Below, in pieces: positions 59,335 to 64,000 of a DNA stretch of 64,000 nucleotides (its first letter is position 1; every line of letters begins with the position of its first letter). The notes below the pieces were generated by a model, which saw only the letters and a list, made by a program, of their open reading frames with translations, did no database searches and was not told the origin of the DNA. The translations under genes and the position numbers were made by a program. The DNA lies in the NCBI GenBank assembly GCA_020403425.1, contig JADBXR010000002.1:496001-560000 (forward strand), in the 5' to 3' direction. This stretch comes from Chitinophagaceae bacterium. Its GTDB lineage: Bacteria > Bacteroidota > Bacteroidia > Chitinophagales > Chitinophagaceae.

Positions 59335-60321
59335 TTATTTTTTCAGGTACATCACTTCTTTCACCAGTTTCACGGTCCTCGTCACATCCGGTATGGCCAG
59401 TGCTGCCAGGTTGGGCGCGTAGTGCATGGGAGCATCTGCGCTGGTGATACGGCGGATAGGTGCATCCAGGTAATCAAACCCTTCTTTCTGGATCCGGTAA
59501 CTGATCTCTGAGGATACGGAAGCGAACGGCCATTGCTCTTCCACGATCACCAGACGGTTGGTCTTTTTCACACTCTCCAGGATGGTATGCCAGTCGAGCG
59601 GACGAATGGTCCGGAGATCGATCACTTCTGCACTGATCCCTTCTTTTTCCAGTTCGGCAGCAGAGGCCAGCGCTACTTTCATCATTTTATTGAAAGAAAC
59701 GATGGTCACATCGCGCCCCTGTTTCTTCACATCCGCCTTACCCAGTGGGATATAATATTCTTCATCGGGAACATCAGACTTATCGCCATACATCACTTCA
59801 CTTTCCATGAACATAACTGGGTCCTGTTCATAACGGATGGCCTGTTTCAGCAAACCTTTGGCATCATATCCATTCGAAGGAGATACTACTTTGATACCAG
59901 GGATATTGGCATAATAGCTTTCAAAAGCAGTGGAGTGCTGTGCACCCAGCTGGCCGGCACTTCCGTTAGGTCCGCGGAACACAATGGGGCAACCGATCTG
60001 ACCGCCGCTCATCGCCAGCATTTTAGAAGCGGTATTCAGGATCTGGTCCATGGCCAGTACGGCAAAGTTCCAGGTCATGAATTCCACTACCGGGCGCAGA
60101 CCGTTCTGAGCTGCACCTACGGCTACAGCAGCAAAACCCAGCTCAGCGATTGGGGTATCGATCACACGTTTACTTCCAAATTCAGCCAGCATTCCCTGGC
60201 TTACTTTATAAGCACCATTGTATTCGGCAACTTCTTCACCCATTAAAAAGACCCTTTCGTCTCTTCTCATTTCTTCACTCATGGCTTCACGCAAAGCCTC
60301 TCTGAAAGCAATAGAACGCAT
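59335..60321 (-). CDS. pdhB: pyruvate dehydrogenase E1 component, beta subunit
   Basis: Beta subunit of the heterotetrameric E1 of pyruvate dehydrogenase, which needs thiamine diphosphate and hands acetyl groups to the lipoyl domain of E2; the lipA gene of the window makes that cofactor. The 328-residue length is normal. Features: MRSIAFREALREAMSEEMRR start, FLMGEEVAEYNGAYKVSQGM with the Glu that activates thiamine, VIDTPIAELGFAAVAVGAAQ, then PIVFRGPNGSAGQLGAQHST, and the transketolase C-terminal half (RLVIVEEQWPFASVSSEISY). The alpha subunit gene is not adjacent. Branched-chain 2-oxoacid dehydrogenase is a less likely alternative. Confidence 0.93.
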   Translation of the reverse strand: MRSIAFREALREAMSEEMRRDERVFLMGEEVAEYNGAYKVSQGMLAEFGSKRVIDTPIAELGFAAVAVGAAQNGLRPVVEFMTWNFAVLAMDQILNTASKMLAMSGGQIGCPIVFRGPNGSAGQLGAQHSTAFESYYANIPGIKVVSPSNGYDAKGLLKQAIRYEQDPVMFMESEVMYGDKSDVPDEEYYIPLGKADVKKQGRDVTIVSFNKMMKVALASAAELEKEGISAEVIDLRTIRPLDWHTILESVKKTNRLVIVEEQWPFASVSSEISYRIQKEGFDYLDAPIRRITSADAPMHYAPNLAALAIPDVTRTVKLVKEVMYLKK

Positions 60322-60344
60322 TTGATCGGTTTTAAAATGAGCAG

Positions 60345-60377
60345 CAAAAATATAAGATTATCGGGTACAAAACCAAA
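60345..60377 (-). promoter_or_regulatory. promoter of pdhB
   Basis: On the minus strand TTTG (60377-60374), 21 bp, then TATTTTTG (60352-60345), an exact -7 element. The latter ends 23 bp before the ATG. This is the best two-box promoter in the window. Confidence 0.5.
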
Positions 60378-60459
60378 AATGCTTGACTGGGGCCATGGCT
60401 GTGAGTTACGAGTTGCGACCTGCTGGCCACCCGCCGCTCAATTCGGGAATACGCTATAA

Positions 60460-60495
60460 AATAAGAATCCCCTGCCATGGCAGGGGATTCTTATT
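60460..60495. terminator. 36-bp perfect palindrome, bidirectional terminator
   Basis: Eighteen bases on each side are perfectly complementary (centre CCATGG, arms AATAAGAATCCCCTGCC). The AT-rich ends and GC-rich middle suit an intrinsic terminator; it lies 79 bp after the stop of the TonB-dependent receptor gene. Confidence 0.65.
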
Positions 60496-60574
60496 ATCGA
60501 TCGGAATCGGCCTTTGTTGATAGCCTGCTTTTCTGTTGTGCAAGGCTCACAGCTATCAGCTTGCAGCCGTATCC

Positions 60575-63496
60575 TTAAAACACATTATATCCAAAACTGA
60601 TATAATACAGACCGCCGATCTGTGGGTTACCCCATCCTGTACGGTAGTATTTGTTGAAGATATTGGTACCACCGATCTTGATCAGGGACTTGGTGGAAGG
60701 CAGCTTGTAACTTACCGATGCATCTACTGTGCGGATCCAAGGCACCATACCGGCACCGAAAGTTCCTTCGTAGTAGAAGCTGTTAGCCCACCTGTACACG
60801 ATATTGAATCCGAAACGCTCTCCTTTTCCAAATCCTGAATTGGCCAGGGTTGCATTGACCCTGTATTTAGGCGTATTGAAATAAGATATAAAACCCGCAG
60901 GCAGTGATCCAATCTCATCGTGGTAAATATTGGCGCTTACAGAGAAATTCTTAGGCAGCAGGTATTCTGCAGAAGCACCCCAGCCGGTAGTTTTTACATC
61001 ACCAGGAGTGTTCACAGAAATACTGTAGGCGATACGCTTGTTGGCATCCAGTACATCGTAGAAGCTGGCAGGACCACTAGGTGCATTTCTTGCCTGAATT
61101 ACGGTCACGCCACTCAGGAAGTCTTTGTACTTGGCCCAGTATGCATATACATCGATCAGTAATCGCTGAGCGATCAGGCCCTTGTAACCTACCTCAAAAG
61201 ACTGGCTTGATTCTGGTTTGAACTCGCCAAACTGCTGCTGCTGTAACAGTCCGGTATTAGGCGCTCCGCCTACTACACTGGCACCGAATGCCTGTACACT
61301 TGCCAAAGTATAGGCTGGATTGGTGCTGAATTTATAGTAGTCGCGCAGTTGTGGCAAACCACCCATCAAACGGGTTCCGCCACCCACCAGCAGGTTGATC
61401 CACTGGTTCTGGGTTGTTGGGAAACGATATGCCTGCTGATAGGAGAAACGCAGGTTATGGTCTTTCGCCAGTTTCAATACGGCTGAAGCCCTTGGTGTAA
61501 AGCGGCCTTTGAAGTTGGAGTTCTTATCGTAACGGGAAGAAACGGTCAGTTTCAGCACGTCGTTGAACAGTTTCTGTGATAACTGTGCATATGCACCAAA
61601 TTCATTGATCTTGATCGGTGAAGTGGTATCTGCGAACAGGGTACCCTGTGAGTTCAGTTGGTACTGGCGTGCGCTCAGGCCGATCAACAGGTCGGTTCCG
61701 CTTTTGCTCAGGCCCAGGTCTTCGCTCAGGTTGTACTGTCCTTCAAATACATTCAACCTTGACCTGTCCAGGAACAGACCACCACCTTGTGAAATAGGTT
61801 TACCTGCAACGCTTTTGAACAGGTCACTGGCACCGATATAACCGGTGGGTCTTCCCTGGTCTGCAATGCCCCTTGCTGCGTTATGCGCATCAATATTGGC
61901 TAGACCTGCATCAAGATAAGAAGAGTAAGCGGCCATGTACTGAGGATACCAGGATGAACTTGCTTTCCATGCCTCGTTGAATAAACGGGTAGTGATGGTT
62001 GCGTTGAAAGAGCTACCGGAATTCTCATGCGTGGTATACGCTCTCAGGTACCAGTTCTTGCTCTTCAATTCCAGTTTGAACTGGGCCATTTTCAGGTCTT
62101 TCAGAGAATAACGGTCGCTACCAGTATATACGCTGTTACCGGTTCCGAAATTGGTCTGGAAGATGGCCTCGGTCCTGTCGGACAGTTTGTAATGCAGACT
62201 ACCTGACAGTTTGAAGTTTACGGTATTGGGATCCACCACATCGATCTCGTTATAACCGGTTCTGCTCACAGACTGGTTATTGTAAAAATTACGGCTGGGA
62301 GAAGCTCCGTATAAGATCGGAGAAACACCAGCTGTTACCAACGCACCAGCACCTGCAGCATTCAGGAAAGTATTAAAATTCGAAAGCCTCGCAGCGGGAT
62401 TGGCAGCCAGCCAGCCATTGAATGCTCCCAACTGGGCACTGCCTAAACCGGCAGCAGCAAACACCTGGCTTGCAATGGTGCTGATATTCTGAGAGGTTTC
62501 ATCACCATATACGTTCACGCCATCATAGTTAGGATCGGATGTTCTCCAGCCCGGAATGGCAAAACCGTTGGCAGAGCCTGTACGGCTGTAGTTGTCTGTC
62601 TGGTTAGCCAGCCAGTCCTGCGCCTGCGTAAACTGGGCGCCGATCTTGAAGGCGAATTTTTCTGATACTTTCTGTGCCCAGCGAACAGTCCAGTCGTAGA
62701 AAGGAGATTTGGGGCGCTGTTTAGCGTCAATATCCTTGATACCCTGTTTGATCTGGAAACTCAGACCCTGGTATTTGAATGGGCTCTTGCTGTTGATCAG
62801 AACGGTACCGTTCATACCACCTGACCCGTACAGAGCAGAAGAAGCACCTGGCAGCAATTCGATATTCTCTACATCCAGTTCGGTTAAACCCACGATGCTA
62901 CCTACGGCGAAGTTCAGACCGGGAGCCTGGTTATCCATACCATCCACGATCTGGTTCAAACGAACGTTACCGCTGTTGTTAAAACCACGGGTACCTACAC
63001 TGCGGAAGGTCAAACTGGCCGATACCACATCGACTCCCTTCAGGTTGGTGATCATATCGTAATAGTTAGTAGCCGGTGAGTTACGGATGGCTGCCGTACC
63101 AATTCTTTCAATCGATACAGGAGACTCCAGGATCCTTTCAGGAACCCTTGATGCCGCTACCACTACTTCATCACCCAATGTGAAGGAAGCATCAATATCT
63201 ACATTCACTACTTCGTTGTTGTTCTTAACAACAACTTCCTTGTTAAGGTATCCAACAGAAGAAAATACCAGTGTGAATGGCAGCTTCTGTACGGTGGAAA
63301 ACTTGAAATTACCCTTGTCGTCGGTAAAGGTTCCAGTAGTTGCTCCTTTGATCGTAACCGAAACGGCAGATATCGCCTCCTTCGATTTACTGTTTTTTAC
63401 ACTACCGGAGACAGTAGTCGATTGCTGGGCCGTAGCAGATACACAGATCATAGCACCCACAGCCAACAACCCGTAATGGGTTAAGAGTCTTCTCAT
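60575..63496 (-). CDS. TonB-dependent receptor with carboxypeptidase-like N-terminal domain
   Basis: A 973-residue outer-membrane receptor: signal peptide (ending VSATAQQ), carboxypeptidase-regulatory-like domain (about 27-110, TVSGSVKNSKSKEAISAVSV), plug (about 120-245, VPERILESPVSIERIGTAAI, then GTRGFNNSGNVRLNQIVDGM and LLPGASSALYGSGGMNGTVL) and a large barrel ending in ISFGYNVF with the terminal Phe. It belongs to the SusC-like/general TonB family, but no SusD gene follows. The ligand is unknown. The ATG at 63496 (or 63505) fits the signal peptide. Upstream 147 bp separate it from purC, which runs the other way. Confidence 0.93.
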   Translation of the reverse strand: MRRLLTHYGLLAVGAMICVSATAQQSTTVSGSVKNSKSKEAISAVSVTIKGATTGTFTDDKGNFKFSTVQKLPFTLVFSSVGYLNKEVVVKNNNEVVNVDIDASFTLGDEVVVAASRVPERILESPVSIERIGTAAIRNSPATNYYDMITNLKGVDVVSASLTFRSVGTRGFNNSGNVRLNQIVDGMDNQAPGLNFAVGSIVGLTELDVENIELLPGASSALYGSGGMNGTVLINSKSPFKYQGLSFQIKQGIKDIDAKQRPKSPFYDWTVRWAQKVSEKFAFKIGAQFTQAQDWLANQTDNYSRTGSANGFAIPGWRTSDPNYDGVNVYGDETSQNISTIASQVFAAAGLGSAQLGAFNGWLAANPAARLSNFNTFLNAAGAGALVTAGVSPILYGASPSRNFYNNQSVSRTGYNEIDVVDPNTVNFKLSGSLHYKLSDRTEAIFQTNFGTGNSVYTGSDRYSLKDLKMAQFKLELKSKNWYLRAYTTHENSGSSFNATITTRLFNEAWKASSSWYPQYMAAYSSYLDAGLANIDAHNAARGIADQGRPTGYIGASDLFKSVAGKPISQGGGLFLDRSRLNVFEGQYNLSEDLGLSKSGTDLLIGLSARQYQLNSQGTLFADTTSPIKINEFGAYAQLSQKLFNDVLKLTVSSRYDKNSNFKGRFTPRASAVLKLAKDHNLRFSYQQAYRFPTTQNQWINLLVGGGTRLMGGLPQLRDYYKFSTNPAYTLASVQAFGASVVGGAPNTGLLQQQQFGEFKPESSQSFEVGYKGLIAQRLLIDVYAYWAKYKDFLSGVTVIQARNAPSGPASFYDVLDANKRIAYSISVNTPGDVKTTGWGASAEYLLPKNFSVSANIYHDEIGSLPAGFISYFNTPKYRVNATLANSGFGKGERFGFNIVYRWANSFYYEGTFGAGMVPWIRTVDASVSYKLPSTKSLIKIGGTNIFNKYYRTGWGNPQIGGLYYISFGYNVF

Positions 63497-63632
63497 ATTA
63501 GGCAAGTTTTAAATGAATTGTAGCTAAAAATAGCATTTGTTAGTTTTAACTGAAAATTTAATTTGTTCACAAATAACGGTCATCTGTTGAGAAAAATTAT
63601 GTTCGCTACCCCTTATTTATCAAGGCACTAAC

Positions 63633-63640
63633 TAATTTTG
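63633..63640 (+). promoter_or_regulatory. -7 element of purC, next to the ATG
   Basis: TAATTTTG, exact TAnnTTTG match, ends 3 bp before the ATG at 63644. Transcription would start at or next to the start codon, making a leaderless mRNA. No -33 box is clear. Confidence 0.4.
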
Positions 63641-63643
63641 GGC

Positions 63644-64000
63644 ATGTCTTCTTACCAATTTCCCTTTCAGACCAACGTATACCACGGCAAAGTCAGAGAC
63701 GTTTACAGCATCAAGAACGACTGGCTGGTGATGATCGCCAGCAACCGTATCTCGGCCTTTGATGTGATCCTTCCCCGCCCCATCCCTTATAAAGGACAGG
63801 TTTTAAACCAAATAGCTGCCTATATGCTGGAAGCTACGCGTGATATCTGCCCCAATTGGCTGGTGGAAGTGCCCACGCCGAACTCTTCCATCGGAAAACG
63901 TTGCACCCCTTTTAAGATCGAAATGGTGGTCAGAGGCAATGTGGTAGGGCATGCCTGGCGAACCTACAGCAGCGGTAAGAGGGAACTCTGCGGTGTAACG
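63644..64000 (+). CDS. purC: phosphoribosylaminoimidazole-succinocarboxamide synthase, N-terminal part
   Basis: SAICAR synthetase of purine synthesis, which joins CAIR and aspartate with ATP. The first 119 residues are visible; the gene continues past the window edge. The start [20 protein letters not shown] has the GKVRD phosphate loop; [16 protein letters not shown] (about 35-50) and [20 protein letters not shown] (about 87-106) are the ATP and substrate segments of the longer, plant- and yeast-like form found in this phylum. It diverges from the receptor gene at 60575. Confidence 0.95.
   Translation, partial: MSSYQFPFQTNVYHGKVRDVYSIKNDWLVMIASNRISAFDVILPRPIPYKGQVLNQIAAYMLEATRDICPNWLVEVPTPNSSIGKRCTPFKIEMVVRGNVVGHAWRTYSSGKRELCGVT

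Noticed and set aside
59533..60246. 237-codon plus-strand frame opposite pdhB
   Set aside because: Antisense to a conserved gene; no start context, no motif.

Overview
The window looks like a chromosomal segment from a member of the Bacteroidota, most likely of the Chitinophagaceae type. The case rests on several family-specific signs: a GLPGLI-family protein paired with an outer-membrane barrel protein, a secreted protein with a gliding-motility/type IX C-terminal domain, TonB-dependent receptors with carboxypeptidase-like N-terminal domains, a DUF2851 protein, a signal peptidase I with an extra N-terminal membrane domain, and exact copies of the Bacteroidota -7 promoter element (TAnnTTTG) just upstream of many starts, with no Shine-Dalgarno sites. 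I saw no tRNA, rRNA, CRISPR array, insertion sequence or prophage. Most genes are core or ordinary accessory genes.

Layout. 1-4 kb: end of a metal/cobalamin receptor, class II aldolase, accD, smpB. 4-13 kb: smc, two coupled glycosyltransferases, ftsE-like ATPase, purM, ribF. 13-20 kb: a small regulator, an unusual lipoprotein plus a tiny membrane protein, holA, an exonuclease, a coiled-coil membrane protein, and an orphan histidine kinase preceded by a 10-bp tandem repeat. 20-35 kb: a carbohydrate storage and maltodextrin region (glgB, GH13 amylase, SLC45-type transporter, glgC, glgA, a FucP-type sugar transporter, a ROK kinase) interrupted by the barrel/GLPGLI pair. 35-44 kb: lipA and a long minus-strand run fdx-iscX-kdsC-ubiA-maf-DUF2851. 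44-54 kb: topA, fatty acid desaturase, OsmC, csaA, ogt, and a large type IX-secreted protein. 54-64 kb: cdd, lepB, an NtrC-like regulator without a DNA-binding domain, two TonB-dependent receptors, pdhB, and the start of purC.

How the genes work together. The glycogen block joins uptake (two MFS sugar carriers), periplasmic starch cleavage (GH13 with signal peptide), phosphorylation (ROK kinase) and storage (GlgC, GlgA, GlgB); no SusC/SusD pair is present here. purM, purC, ribF, accD, lipA and pdhB serve purine, flavin, fatty acid and pyruvate metabolism.

Most interesting non-standard signals: (1) the lipoprotein/small membrane protein pair at 13655-14615, whose hydrophobic glycine-rich C-terminus suggests a membrane-active peptide with a partner; (2) a candidate structured RNA at about 42720-42914 with its own terminator and long-range complementarity; (3) -7 elements placed so close to the ATG that several mRNAs should be leaderless or nearly so; (4) dispersed GTGAGTG-word repeats and very long perfect hairpins at gene ends; (5) an NtrC-like regulator lacking both a canonical GAFTGA loop and a helix-turn-helix. 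All motif and hairpin calls were made by eye; no database search or folding program was run.
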